A stretch of DNA of 64,000 nucleotides from Bog-756 sp035531955 (GCA_035531955.1 DATKRZ010000039.1:77792-141791), one strand, 5' to 3'; counted from the stretch's first letter, positions 35,024-43,748 are shown. Notes: generated by a model not told the origin, from the sequence alone. Translations and numbers: made by a program.

Positions 35024-36595
35024 GTGCAACTGACACCGGGGCGGGGCCGCTCGGGCCTTCGCCGCCCCCTCGGCCGATGGATCGGGGTCGTGGTCTCCGC
35101 CCTACTGCTGGCCGGATGCGGCACGAGTGCCGCGTCCCCTCCACCGGTGTCATCACACCCACCGGGTCCCCATGACTGGCCCTCCTACGGACACGACGCA
35201 CAGCACAGCTTTCACGGGGCCACAGCGCTCACCGTGGCCACGGCCGGCAAATTGAGACAGGCGTGGTTCTTCCCGACTGGTGACGCGGTGACTGCCACGC
35301 CGACGGTGGTCAACGGAACCGTCTATGCCGGATCGTGGGACGGCTACTTCTACGCGGTGGATCTGGCCACCGGTGCCCTCCGATGGAAGTACCGCCTCCG
35401 ATCCCAGGACGCGGTCACGCCGTATCCGGGCGAGAACCCGCGCGACCTCACCTCCGACGGGGGACTGGTCACCTCGTCCGCCTGGTATGAAACCGGCGGG
35501 GGCAGCCGTCCCGACCTGGTGATCTTCGGTGGGGGGTACACGCTGTACGCACTCGACGCCGAGACGGGCGCGCTCTACTGGGCCCACGACTACACGGGCC
35601 GCCCCGAAGCACCGCCCGACCCGAACCAGGACGGGACCCGCATCTTCTCCTCGCCCGTGGTCGCCGGGGACAAGGTGCTGTTCGGTGTCGATGTGGACGG
35701 GAGCAAGGGCTATCGGGGCTATATCGCCGCCGCCGACCTGGCCACCGGCCGGCCGGTGTGGGAGCACCAGACGGACGTCGATGCGGCCGGCCGGATCCAG
35801 AATGACGGCTGTGGGAACATCTGGTCTTCGGGGACGGTGCTGCCGAGCTTGGGCTTGGTGGTGTTCGACGTGGCCGACTGCAACTTCGCCAACCCACCCC
35901 CGCTGAGCGAATCGGTGGTTGCACTCCATGTCGGTGACGGACGGCTGGCGTGGGTCTTCCGCCCGGCGCGTGCCGACACCTCGTGCGACCTCGACTTCGG
36001 AGCGACGCCGAACGCCGGTGTCGCCTCGGGCGGCGCCATCTCCTTCCTCGGCGTGGGGGGCAAGGACGGCACCTACTACTCACTCGATCCGAAGACGGGC
36101 CGGGAGAGGTGGGCGACCAACGTGGTCTTCGGGGGATTCTCCGGTGGATTCATCGCCACGACGGCGTTCGACGGCAGGCGGGTCTACGGCTCCACCGCCA
36201 TCGGCGACTTCGGAAGGTTCGAGCACGGCACCAAGGTGCTGTGCGACCCCGGCAACCCACGCGATCTCCCCACGCAGGAGCCCTCGGTGCACTCCTTCGA
36301 TGCCAAGACGGGCGCCATCGCCTGGCAGGCCGAGCACGCCGGATCGTTCGCACCCACCACGGTCGCCGGCGGGATGACGTTCAACGGTCCGGGGCTGGGC
36401 GCCCCGGTGCTCGACGTCCGCCTCGCCTCCACCGGGAAGTTGATCGATCAGGCAGCACTCCCCCAGGCGAACTGGTCGGGGGTCGCCACGGTCGGGAACG
36501 CTGTGGTCCTCGGCGTGGGGTCGACCTACAACGCCTCGCCTGCTGGGATCGTGGTCCTTACCCCCGGCGGGAGGCGGCCCGCGGTCCCGGACTGA
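35024..36595 (+). CDS. lipoprotein with PQQ-like beta-propeller repeats
   Basis: A 523-residue exported lipoprotein; GTG 35024 is the start and LLLAGC is the lipobox. The mature protein contains repeated PQQ-dehydrogenase-type blades: DWPSYGHDAQHS, GTVYAGSWDGYFYAVDLATGALRW, LYALDAETGALYWAH, YSLDPKTGRERW and HSFDAKTGAIAWQ. The tryptophan-docking motif A-x-D-x-x-T-G-x-x-x-W recurs. PQQ-binding Asp/Cys residues of the alcohol dehydrogenases were not identified, so it may be a structural or redox partner rather than a quinoprotein. Several Cys may form disulfides. Confidence 0.78.
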   Translation: MQLTPGRGRSGLRRPLGRWIGVVVSALLLAGCGTSAASPPPVSSHPPGPHDWPSYGHDAQHSFHGATALTVATAGKLRQAWFFPTGDAVTATPTVVNGTVYAGSWDGYFYAVDLATGALRWKYRLRSQDAVTPYPGENPRDLTSDGGLVTSSAWYETGGGSRPDLVIFGGGYTLYALDAETGALYWAHDYTGRPEAPPDPNQDGTRIFSSPVVAGDKVLFGVDVDGSKGYRGYIAAADLATGRPVWEHQTDVDAAGRIQNDGCGNIWSSGTVLPSLGLVVFDVADCNFANPPPLSESVVALHVGDGRLAWVFRPARADTSCDLDFGATPNAGVASGGAISFLGVGGKDGTYYSLDPKTGRERWATNVVFGGFSGGFIATTAFDGRRVYGSTAIGDFGRFEHGTKVLCDPGNPRDLPTQEPSVHSFDAKTGAIAWQAEHAGSFAPTTVAGGMTFNGPGLGAPVLDVRLASTGKLIDQAALPQANWSGVATVGNAVVLGVGSTYNASPAGIVVLTPGGRRPAVPD

Positions 36596-36679
36596 GTCGA
36601 GCGGCCGAGGTGACGGGAGGACCGGTACTCCGGCTCAGCGGCGGGTGGCGGGCCCGGGCGGACGAGGACGGTGAAGGCC

Positions 36680-37483
36680 TCACCGGGCCCGATGGCGCAT
36701 CGCCCTCTGATAGGAGAGGGGGGCGAGACTGCGCCCGATGGGCGCCAGAAGGGGGAGTGTGGCCGCATTGATCTCCATGCGGGGTCCACCCATCCGGCTC
36801 AGCACCAACGACGACACCTCGGCATCGCTCCGTCGGACCAGCTTCGGGGGAAGCGATCCGCCATCGTCGGTGCCTGACAGTCCCATGGCGGTCGGCACCC
36901 AGGCCGGATAGAGCACGTGGACGTGGACGCCCCGCTCTGCGACCTCGTGGGCCACGGCTTCGGTGAAGGCGGCCACTGCGGCCTTGGAGGCGGCGTAGGC
37001 CCCGTGTCCCGGCTCGGGGGCCCGTGCTGAATCGGACGAGACGTTCACAACGATCCCCGATCCCCGGGCGGCCATCCCCGGGACGACCGCCAAGGTGCCG
37101 GCGACCACGCCGAACACGTTGACGTCGAAGATCTCACGATAGGCCGGCGACAGGCCTTCCCAGACAGGGGTGAGTTGTTCGATCCCGGCATTGTTGATCA
37201 GCACGTCGATCCGTCCGTGCCGGTCTTCGATCTCAGCGAGGGCATGCTGATACGACTCGGTGTCGGCGACGTCGCAGATCCTCGTGGAGCTGCCCGCGGT
37301 GGAGGCCCGGAGCAGCTGCTCGACTTCGGCCAGCAACTCCTCGCGCCGGGCCAAGCCGATGACGGTGGCTCCTCGCTCGGCGAGGTCCAGAGCCAGCCGC
37401 CGCCCGATCCCCGATGACGCTCCGGTGACCACGGCGATGTTGCCGTCGTAGCGCTTGGGCGCCGATCGCCTCTGGCGTCTCAC
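36680..37483 (-). CDS. short-chain dehydrogenase/reductase (SDR)
   Basis: A 267-residue classical SDR starting at GTG 37483. It has TGASSGIGRRLAL, ARREEL after strand 2 (suggesting NADPH), NNAGIEQL, and catalytic Ser in NVSSDSA with YAASK. The C-terminus is longer than the minimal SDR, with a LLAPIGRSLAPLSYQRAM tail that might contact a membrane. It resembles actinobacterial SDRs of unknown substrate. It converges on the PQQ-like lipoprotein gene. Confidence 0.88.
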   Translation of the reverse strand: MRRQRRSAPKRYDGNIAVVTGASSGIGRRLALDLAERGATVIGLARREELLAEVEQLLRASTAGSSTRICDVADTESYQHALAEIEDRHGRIDVLINNAGIEQLTPVWEGLSPAYREIFDVNVFGVVAGTLAVVPGMAARGSGIVVNVSSDSARAPEPGHGAYAASKAAVAAFTEAVAHEVAERGVHVHVLYPAWVPTAMGLSGTDDGGSLPPKLVRRSDAEVSSLVLSRMGGPRMEINAATLPLLAPIGRSLAPLSYQRAMRHRAR

Positions 37484-37675
37484 AGGCAAAGAATAGGCCC
37501 GACCGCGGTCGGGCGTTGCCCATCGGTCGCCCTCCGGCGGGAGAATGACCGTTTCGGGCCGGCAACGCACGGGGGACACGCCTTCCGTCGGCTCCGGCCG
37601 GCCCGGGACGGCCTTCCTCCCCGGGGTTGTGGCCCCTGGCCGGACCGATGGCCCGGGCGGTGAGAGGCTCTGGCC

Positions 37676-38386
37676 GTGGCCGTCGTGAAGCGAAAGGCAG
37701 TGGCGGTGCTGGTCCTTCTCGGAACCGGACTCGCCGGGTGCGCCACGCCGGGTACGCCGGCCGTTCAGGACACGGTCCGCTGCCCGTCGCGTGACTCCAC
37801 GAGTTGCTACAACATCTCCTCGAACCGGCCTGTCCATGGTGCCCAGTCGGTCTCCTACCAAGGCCAGACGGTGCCCGTGGTGGGACAGCTCCCGTTCCAG
37901 TGCGGCATCACCTATCAGCAGTGCGCCCTGTTGGCCACCATCCCGATCGACCACGGGAACAGCTACCGGGTGTGGAACACCGCAACCAACGGAGGTGGCT
38001 ACTACCTGGAGGCGACTTACCAACCCGGCACTCCGTCGACTTCCGGTGGCCCGGGCCCGGTGGCGACCAGCCCGATGACCCTGAGCGTGCTGGTGAACTC
38101 GGTCACCGCCACCCTGTTGCCCTACAATCCGCAGCTCTCCAACCAGGGCGTCCCGGCCGAACGGATCGCCTTCACCGTGAGCGGCCTTCTCCCATCGTCG
38201 GCCCCCTCGCCGCTTCGCTGCACAATCGAGGTCTTCCACTCGGGCAGGCAGGTGGAGATGACGTCGGTCGCCGCCGGAGCACCTCCGGGATTCACCACCT
38301 CGAGCCAATCGGTGGGGGTGGCTGTCGCCGGGGGAGGCTTCGCCGGAATGCCCTCGGACGCCCACATCTCCTGTCGCGTGCTCTGA
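37676..38386 (+). CDS. predicted lipoprotein of unknown function
   Basis: A 236-residue exported lipoprotein. The N-terminus carries basic residues, a hydrophobic stretch and LAGC as the lipobox. The mature part has Cys residues at DTVRCPSRDSTSCYN and in a QCGITYQQCALL region, suggesting two disulfides, and is rich in Thr, Ser, Pro and Gly with predicted beta strands. No known domain was seen. GTG 37676 is the start. It is divergent from the SDR gene at 37483. Confidence 0.65.
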   Translation: MAVVKRKAVAVLVLLGTGLAGCATPGTPAVQDTVRCPSRDSTSCYNISSNRPVHGAQSVSYQGQTVPVVGQLPFQCGITYQQCALLATIPIDHGNSYRVWNTATNGGGYYLEATYQPGTPSTSGGPGPVATSPMTLSVLVNSVTATLLPYNPQLSNQGVPAERIAFTVSGLLPSSAPSPLRCTIEVFHSGRQVEMTSVAAGAPPGFTTSSQSVGVAVAGGGFAGMPSDAHISCRVL

Positions 38387-38420
38387 GGCGATCGGTGCCG
38401 AGCACCACCGGGGAAGCGGC

Positions 38421-38969
38421 TCAGACGGCGAGGAGCTGTCTGAAGGCGTCGATCACCGCCAAGGCGCGGTCATCCCCCCGCACCGGGCCGCCCCGGCGGC
38501 CGCTGGTGCGGTCGACGACGTCTGCGAGACGGCCCTCGATGACGGCCGCAGTCTTCGGTGCCGAGCCGATCGTGACCTCCGCCGTGCCGTCGACGATGGT
38601 GACCCCGATCCGCAGGTGGGGATCGGTCAGATGCAGATCAAGCGGCGTATCGGAGCCGGTGGCGACGATGGCGAGCCCGATGAGGTAGCGCATGACCACC
38701 TCGGCCTCGAGCGGGTCGACCACCTGAGGCTCACCTCACGGCACCATCAGGTCGTGCTCGTGGACCCAGGAGTCGAACGGGAAGTGGCTGACAACCAGGT
38801 GGGCCGGGAGCTGCCCAGGGGCTGCCTCAGCCAACGCCGCCCAGTCGGTGCCGCTCAGCCTCACGAGCTCTGCGTCCACCGGCGCGTCGATAGCCGCCAG
38901 GGTCTCCGAGGCCCGATGCCGAAGTGAGCGGTGGACCGGGAGCCGCGGGAGCGGGCCACCGAGGCTCAT
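38421..38969 (-). pseudogene. remnant of a maleylpyruvate isomerase-family (MDMPI) gene
   Basis: Two open segments in the same frame, separated by one TGA at 38736-38738, together look like the C-terminal half of an MDMPI-family protein: SWVHEHDLMVP before the stop, then GEPQVVDPLEAEVVMRYL after it. The conserved N-terminal bundle with the first metal ligands is missing upstream of 38969, where a methyltransferase starts on the other strand. So the gene is truncated at its 5' end and interrupted. A complete relative lies at 11171-11992. A sequencing error could explain the stop but not the missing half. Confidence 0.65.
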
Positions 38970-38972
38970 GCG

Positions 38973-39719
38973 ATGATCCAGTCCGTGGGTTCGACGTCCT
39001 ACGAGCGGATGGCTGCGCGCTATGAGCAGGACCGGGGCGGTGAGGGTCGGGCCAGGGTGATCGCTGACGCGCTCCGTCCCTGGTTGACGCCCGGCTCGGT
39101 GGTCGCCGACATCGGAGCCGGAACGGGGGTCATCGCGGGCGCTCTGATCGACGATGACCTGGATGTCGTGGGCGTTGACATCTCGATGGGGATGATCTCT
39201 CGGGCGTCCGCCCGCCTTCCCGGTGCGGTCGTTCTGGCCGATGGGGAGGCGTTACCCTTCCGCAGAGGCTCGATGACAACCGCCCTGTTCGTATGGAGCC
39301 TCCACCACATCGGTGATCCGGTCTCCGCCCTCGATGAGGCGCGCCGGACAATCTCGAGGGGTGGGAGGGTGATTGTCGTCTCGGCCACACCCGAGCACTC
39401 GCCGGACGAGGTTCAGCTCCTCTTCCGTCGCCTTGACGTGCTGACACCGGCGAGGGAACCCGATTGGATCACCCGAGCGGCGTTCGCGGCGCAGTTGGAG
39501 CCGGTGGCCAGCACTCATATCGAGATCGACGTCGAACGGTCGCCTCTCGACCTCGCTCGGCAGATCGAGGACCGGCTCTATTCTCCATTGTGGGATCTCG
39601 ATGCCGAGCGATGGAGCATGGTCGTCGCACCGATCATCGAGTCGCTGCGCGATCTCGAGGAACCCTCCCGCAAGCGGCGGGCCACGTTGCGGAGCCCGCT
39701 GTTCGTCTTCGAGGGGTGA
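38973..39719 (+). CDS. class I SAM-dependent methyltransferase
   Basis: A 248-residue methyltransferase of the UbiE/Methyltransf_11 type. The SAM-binding motif I is VVADIGAGTGVIAGAL, motif II-like VVGVDISMGMIS and GEALPFRRGS follow, and the HHIGDPVSALDEARRTISRGGRVIVV segment is the typical core end. ATG 38973 was preferred to an upstream GTG at 38931 that would overlap the pseudogene. The next gene begins directly at its stop codon. Acceptor molecule unknown. Confidence 0.82.
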   Translation: MIQSVGSTSYERMAARYEQDRGGEGRARVIADALRPWLTPGSVVADIGAGTGVIAGALIDDDLDVVGVDISMGMISRASARLPGAVVLADGEALPFRRGSMTTALFVWSLHHIGDPVSALDEARRTISRGGRVIVVSATPEHSPDEVQLLFRRLDVLTPAREPDWITRAAFAAQLEPVASTHIEIDVERSPLDLARQIEDRLYSPLWDLDAERWSMVVAPIIESLRDLEEPSRKRRATLRSPLFVFEG

Positions 39720-40251
39720 GTGGTGCGCGATGATGCCCGGGTGATCGTTCGACGGCGGAGGGAGGCGGATCTCGACCGGTGCGCACAGCTAGTCGAGGAG
39801 GTACAGAGCGTCGACGGCTATCCGCCCTACCTTCAAAAGGGAGACCTGCGCCTGTTCATCGAGTCATCGAACGCCATGGCCATCTGGGTGGCGGAGACCG
39901 ACGGGGACCTGGTCGGCCACGTCGCCCTCAACGCTCGAAGCTCCGACGCGGTCATGGACCTCGCCTCAGCTGTCGGCGATGTGCCGCCACCGGTTCGGGG
40001 TCGTCGCCCGCCTGTTCGTATCTCCGAGAGCCCGAGGAAGGGGAGTCGGGCGCACACTGTTGCGCACCGCCGAAGCTCACGCCGTCGGGCTGGGCCTCTA
40101 CCCGATACTCGACGTGGTCACCCGCTTTCAGCCGGCGATCACCCTCTACGAGCAGTGCGGCTGGACTCGTGCCGGCACCGTCACGCTGACCCTTCCCGAC
40201 GGCTCTCCAATCGACGAGTTCGTTTACTTCGCTCCCCGGCGCCTGTCATGA
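39720..40251 (+). pseudogene. frameshifted GNAT-family acetyltransferase
   Basis: The first frame (39720 to about 39978) gives RRRREADLDRCAQLVEEVQ...VGHVALNARSSDAVMDLASAVGD, a GNAT N-terminal half. The remaining half, RFGVVARLFVSPRARGRGVGRTLLRTAEAHA...RFQPAITLYEQCGW, is read in the next frame to the stop at 40251. A one-base insertion near 39978 explains the break. The acetyl-CoA loop RARGRGVG is otherwise intact. The gene starts right at the methyltransferase stop codon. It is either a real pseudogene or an assembly error. Confidence 0.75.
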
Positions 40252-40499
40252 CCAGGGAAGATGCCTGCTCGCCAACCCGACGGCGATGATGCGCTCCGGC
40301 CCTCGGATCTGCGGCCCAATCACTGCAGCCAGGCATCGTGCCCAGCACCTGGGCCAGCCGAGTCGGCCGGATGGTCCCCGCCACCGAAGCGGGAAGTGCT
40401 GATATCAATGAGGCCAATCCCGGGGACAACTGGGACCGGGTCGACAGCACCAGGATGGCTGGACCGATGAATTCTTACCGAGCGAACCGTCATACGATC

Positions 40500-41039
40500 A
40501 TGGAATCGACAAACCTTGCGGACCTCTACGGACTGCCGCCCATCGATTGGACCAAGATCGAGGGTCTGCTCGCAGAAGGGGTGAGCCAAGCCCCCAACAG
40601 CGGAGGACCGGATCGTCATACGTGCTGGCTGGCGACGATCAACCGGGACGGAAGCCCTCACGTGACCGGCATTGGCGCGCTCTGGTTCGACGGGAGCTTT
40701 TGGTTCGAGACCGGAGAGCAGACGCTCAAAGGCAGAAACCTCGCCCGTGACCCCCGCTGCTCTCTGAGTCTTGCCACTCGCGGGTTCGACCTCGTCATAG
40801 ATGGTGGAGCCGAGAAGGTCACCGACCCAGCGACAGTGGCCACCATGGCGGAGCGGTGGCATGCCGCGGGCTGGCACGCCCGCGTCGATGAGTCCGGTAT
40901 GGCGCTCACCGCCGACTACAGCGCGCCATCCGCCGGCCCTCCGCCGTGGACCGTCTATCGGATCGCGCCACGTCAGGCAACGGCGCTCGCCACGGATGAT
41001 CCGGGAGGGGCCACGCGTTGGCGGTTTGCCGTCAACTAG
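40500..41039 (+). CDS. pyridoxamine 5'-phosphate oxidase-like (split-barrel flavin) protein
   Basis: A 179-residue protein of the PNPOx-like split-barrel family, which binds FMN, F420 or heme. HTCWLATINRDGSPHVTGIGALWFDG is the typical opening, followed by FWFETGEQTLKGRNLARDPRCSLSLAT, where family members pack the cofactor phosphate. A GGAEKV region and a late PWTVYRIAP strand match the family end. ATG 40500 was chosen; an in-frame ATG at 40467 is nearly as good. F420 use is possible but not shown. It is the only apparently intact gene between the methyltransferase and the ssrA 3' end. Confidence 0.75.
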   Translation: MESTNLADLYGLPPIDWTKIEGLLAEGVSQAPNSGGPDRHTCWLATINRDGSPHVTGIGALWFDGSFWFETGEQTLKGRNLARDPRCSLSLATRGFDLVIDGGAEKVTDPATVATMAERWHAAGWHARVDESGMALTADYSAPSAGPPPWTVYRIAPRQATALATDDPGGATRWRFAVN

Positions 41040-41348
41040 GGATTTGGCCTGAGGATGCTCAACTGAGGGATGTGCCCGACAGGCCGTCGAAGGTGTTGAA
41101 GAGCTGCGAGGCACTGGGTCCCAACTGTTGCACCTCGCCCGGCGTTTCCTCGATCTTCCCGATCTCTCCGATTAGTCCCTCACAGGAGCGACGTGTGGAC
41201 ATCAGATGCGGCATCGCCGGATACAGGTATGAGGTGACGATGGTGCCGCCCCGGCGGCCGGATGGCGCCATGGGCCCTGGCCTCACCGGTGTAGTCCTCG
41301 ATAGTGGGCTTGAGGATGTTGATACAACCTCGAGGCACCATTGCACTC
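41040..41348. other. intergenic stretch without a convincing gene
   Basis: About 300 bases between the PNPOx-like gene and the HNH pseudogene. A 95-codon minus-strand frame (41059-41346, GTG start, no ribosome binding site) ends in a protein-like segment (EGLIGEIGKIEETPGEV), and another short frame overlaps it. They may be fragments of a further decayed gene, but no family was recognised. Confidence 0.35.
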
Positions 41349-41839
41349 ATGGCCGAACGTGACTGCGGCGCTTGTGGACGAGTCTTCAAGCCATCCAGCC
41401 GGCATCTTCGTTGCCGGCCTGTCGGGCAAGGGACGTGTGCCTATGTGGGGATCCAAAGCAGGCCAAGTCACTTGCCTGCGGAGCCTGTAGAACTGAAGCC
41501 GCAGATGCCAACGGAAACTGGAAGGGAGGTCGTACGCGCCATAAAGCTGGATACATCATGGTGCATTCCCCTGACCACCCTCGCGCCGGTCGCAGTCCCT
41601 ACGTATTCGGCACATCCTTGAGCAGAGGCTCTTCTTGGCAGACATCTGCTCGAAGGGGAGACCGTTCATCACAGAAATGGCGTTGCGACGACAACCGGCC
41701 AGAGAACCTCGAGCTATGGACCAGGCCCCAGCCTTCGGGCATTCGGGTTGGCGATGCCATCGCATGGGCGCACGCGGTAATCGAACGCTACGAGGGTGAC
41801 GGCGCACCTCCAACAACCCTCACCACGGGTGTTCCGTGA
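41349..41839 (+). pseudogene. HNH endonuclease pseudogene with multiple frameshifts
   Basis: Fragments of one HNH nuclease lie in changing frames. MAERDCGACGRVFKPSSR starts at 41349; then CLCGDPKQAKSLACGACR and GYIMVHSPDHPRAGRSPYVF are in a second frame; HIL is in a third; EALLGRHLLEGETVHHRNGV in another; and DDNRPENLELWTRPQPSG returns to the second frame, ending at 41839. The HHRNGV...DDNRPENLEL core is characteristic of phage-type HNH endonucleases. At least four indels separate the pieces, so it cannot make a full protein. It ends 7 bp from the 3' end of ssrA. Confidence 0.85.
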
Positions 41840-41846
41840 GGATTCT

Positions 41847-42194
41847 TGGAGGTGGCGGGAATCGAACCCGCGTCCTCCGGCTTCTCAGTGGGTCTTCTCC
41901 GAGCGCAGCCGGTGTTGGATTGTCGGGACCACCACCGCTACCGGCGGCAGCGGTGGTCCGTATCCGACTGAGTTTTCCCCGGCGGCCCGTCGGCGCAGCC
42001 GTTCAGGTGAGTCCCGCTTGATGTCGCCCGGACCCGGCCCGCAGGACTGAGACCGGCCGGACGTCGCTGTTCTTAGGCAGCGAGCGCGAGCTGAGGCTCG
42101 GCGTTTATTTTTTGTTCCGGCTCTTTAACGTGGCTCCGGAGACCACGGCTCGCTTCTTCCACCTCGACGACCAGAGTCGAAGCCTGTCACCCCC
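41847..42194 (-). ncRNA. ssrA: tmRNA (ssrA)
   Basis: A 348-nt transfer-messenger RNA for rescuing stalled ribosomes. The 5' end GGGGGTGACAGGCTTCGAC is the classic tmRNA start, and the 3' tRNA-like half ends GGGTTCGATTCCCGCCACCTCC with discriminator A; GGGGGTG pairs with CACCTCC. CCA is not encoded. The tag reading frame ends AEPQLALAA followed by TAA, with the Ala-Ala end recognised by ClpXP. The resume codon was not fixed; the frame is open before it. smpB is immediately upstream, in the same orientation. Confidence 0.95.
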
Positions 42195-42239
42195 GGGGGT
42201 CTCTCCAACGGTCGAACCGGCTGTCCGACCGCAGCCCCC

Positions 42240-42268
42240 ATCCTACCGGCCCACCGAGCATCCGTCAG
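42240..42268 (-). promoter_or_regulatory. candidate ssrA promoter
   Basis: On the minus strand CTGACG (42263-42268), a 17-base spacer and TAGGAT (42240-42245) form a sigma-70-like promoter about 45 bases before the mature tmRNA 5' end. Both hexamers match consensus at four positions. It lies between smpB and ssrA, so ssrA could be transcribed alone and then processed at its 5' end. Confidence 0.4.
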
Positions 42269-42347
42269 CCGTCCGGAGCAGGGCCCCGCGGAGGGCCCGT
42301 CCCGATCTCCCGGCCGATGCGTGCCTGGGGGGCGTCGATCCGAGGCC

Positions 42348-42902
42348 TCACCGGTGGGCGGCGCCCCGGGTGGCGGCCCGTGCCTCCCGGGCGGCCTCAC
42401 GGCCCGCATCCCGGGTGGCGATGGCGTGGCGCTTGTCGTACTGTCTCCGCCCTCGGGCCAGGGCCAGTTCCACCTTCGCCCGACCCTCCTTGAAGTAGAT
42501 CGAGAGCGGCACCATGGTAAGGGACTGTTGCTGCGACCGTCCCATCCATTCGTCGATCTGGCGGCGGTGGAGGAGCAGCTTCCTCCTCCGGTCCGGTTCG
42601 TGGGCACCGAACCCGTTGGCCTGGGCGTAGGGCGGCACGTGGACGCCGAAGAGCCACATCTCCCCGTCGATGATCCGGGCATAGGAGTCCTGAAGTGCGA
42701 TGCGGCCGGCCCGGAGGGACTTGACTTCGGAGCCCTGGAGGACGACGCCGCATTCCGTGGTCTCGAGGATGTCGTAGTCGTGTCGGGCGCGGCGGTTGGT
42801 GGCAACCACCCGGTTGGCCTCGCGGGCGGCCTGCTGGCCCGGCGCCCTGCGGGACCCACGGCCGGCGCCCGGCATCGTGTCCTTCTTCCGTGCAGCAGCC
42901 AT
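42348..42902 (-). CDS. smpB: SsrA-binding protein SmpB
   Basis: A 184-residue tmRNA partner that brings tmRNA to the stalled ribosome. The conserved start of the OB fold is NRRARHDYDILETTECGVVLQGSEVKSLR, followed by QDSYARI, RKLLLHRRQID and the late KVELALARGRRQYDKR. The Lys/Arg-rich C-terminal tail inserts into the mRNA channel. ATG 42902 was chosen; ATG 42875 is also possible and both add a disordered basic leader, so the protein is longer than the usual 150-160. It precedes ssrA by about 150 bases. Confidence 0.95.
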   Translation of the reverse strand: MAAARKKDTMPGAGRGSRRAPGQQAAREANRVVATNRRARHDYDILETTECGVVLQGSEVKSLRAGRIALQDSYARIIDGEMWLFGVHVPPYAQANGFGAHEPDRRRKLLLHRRQIDEWMGRSQQQSLTMVPLSIYFKEGRAKVELALARGRRQYDKRHAIATRDAGREAAREARAATRGAAHR

Positions 42903-42960
42903 CGTCAGTGGACGGTAGTCGCCCGATCCGAACCCGGCTTCATCTAGCCTGCAAATCACC

Positions 42961-43368
42961 ATGCTCTTGCTCCCCAGGGCCGTGCACGACCAGATGGTGG
43001 CCCACTGTCTGGCCGGACTGCCGGACGAGGCCTGCGGTCTGCTCGGGGGCAACCTCGAGACGGGCGCCGTCGTGACCTGCTATCCGACCCGCAACCTGGC
43101 GGCGTCCGCCAAGCTCTACACCGTGGACCCGAAGGAGCACCTCCAGGCGGATCGCAACGCGGAGGCTGCGGGCAACTCGATCATCGGGGTATTCCACTCC
43201 CATACCCATACCGATGCCTATCCGTCACCCACCGATGTGGCCCAGGCTCCCGATCCGGACTGGCACTACGTGCTGGTCTCGCTGCGCGACGTCCAACCGG
43301 TGGTCCGGAGCTACCGGATCGTCGACGGCGCCATCGCCGAGGAACCGGTGAGCCTGGAGCCCGGGTAG
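42961..43368 (+). CDS. mec: Mec-like JAMM/MPN metallopeptidase
   Basis: A 135-residue zinc protease of the Mec (M67) family. The JAMM set is complete: E23 in DEACGLLGG, H79 and H81 in FHSHTHTD, then S89 and D92 in SPTD. In M. tuberculosis, Mec hydrolyses the CysO-cysteine bond to free cysteine. It is the first gene of mec-cysO-cysM; the cysO start lies 78 bp after its stop. The downstream CysO-like carrier has residues beyond its GlyGly, so this protease could also trim that precursor. Confidence 0.9.
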   Translation: MLLLPRAVHDQMVAHCLAGLPDEACGLLGGNLETGAVVTCYPTRNLAASAKLYTVDPKEHLQADRNAEAAGNSIIGVFHSHTHTDAYPSPTDVAQAPDPDWHYVLVSLRDVQPVVRSYRIVDGAIAEEPVSLEPG

Positions 43369-43446
43369 AATCCCAACCGAACCGGTCAGGTATTTGCCCG
43401 GCCCAGGCGGGTCGTTGCGTGCCGCCCCGCAGCCAGAGGAGATCCC

Positions 43447-43748
43447 GTGCCCATCCCCGTCAACCTGCCCACCGTCCTGCGAACCCATGCCGGCGGTGCC
43501 AAGACCGTGTCGGCGGAAGGCTCGACGATAGGCGAGGTCCTCTTGGCCCTGGTGGAGCAGTACCCGGGCCTGTCCGGCCAGGTCATCGACGAGGGTGGGA
43601 ACCTGCACAAGTTCGTCAACGTGTATCTGAACGACGACGATGTCCGGTACATGTCGGCACTCGACACGCCGGTGAAGGACTCGGATGAGATCTCGATCCT
43701 CCCTGCCGTGGCCGGGGGAGCGGTTGGCGACAGGGCGCTTCGTCCCCG

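Noticed and set aside
40261..40470. Short plus-strand frame before the PNPOx-like gene
   Set aside because: No ribosome binding site or recognisable protein; Pro/Ser-rich composition is typical of chance frames.
41059..41346. Minus-strand 95-codon frame
   Set aside because: GTG start lacks a ribosome binding site and the product matches no family. It may be a fragment of a decayed gene, so it is only noted with the intergenic region.
41847..42194. attR copy of the ssrA 3' end in the damaged region
   Set aside because: No second copy of the tmRNA 3' sequence could be found by eye between 38.4 and 41.8 kb, so the element boundary is unproven.
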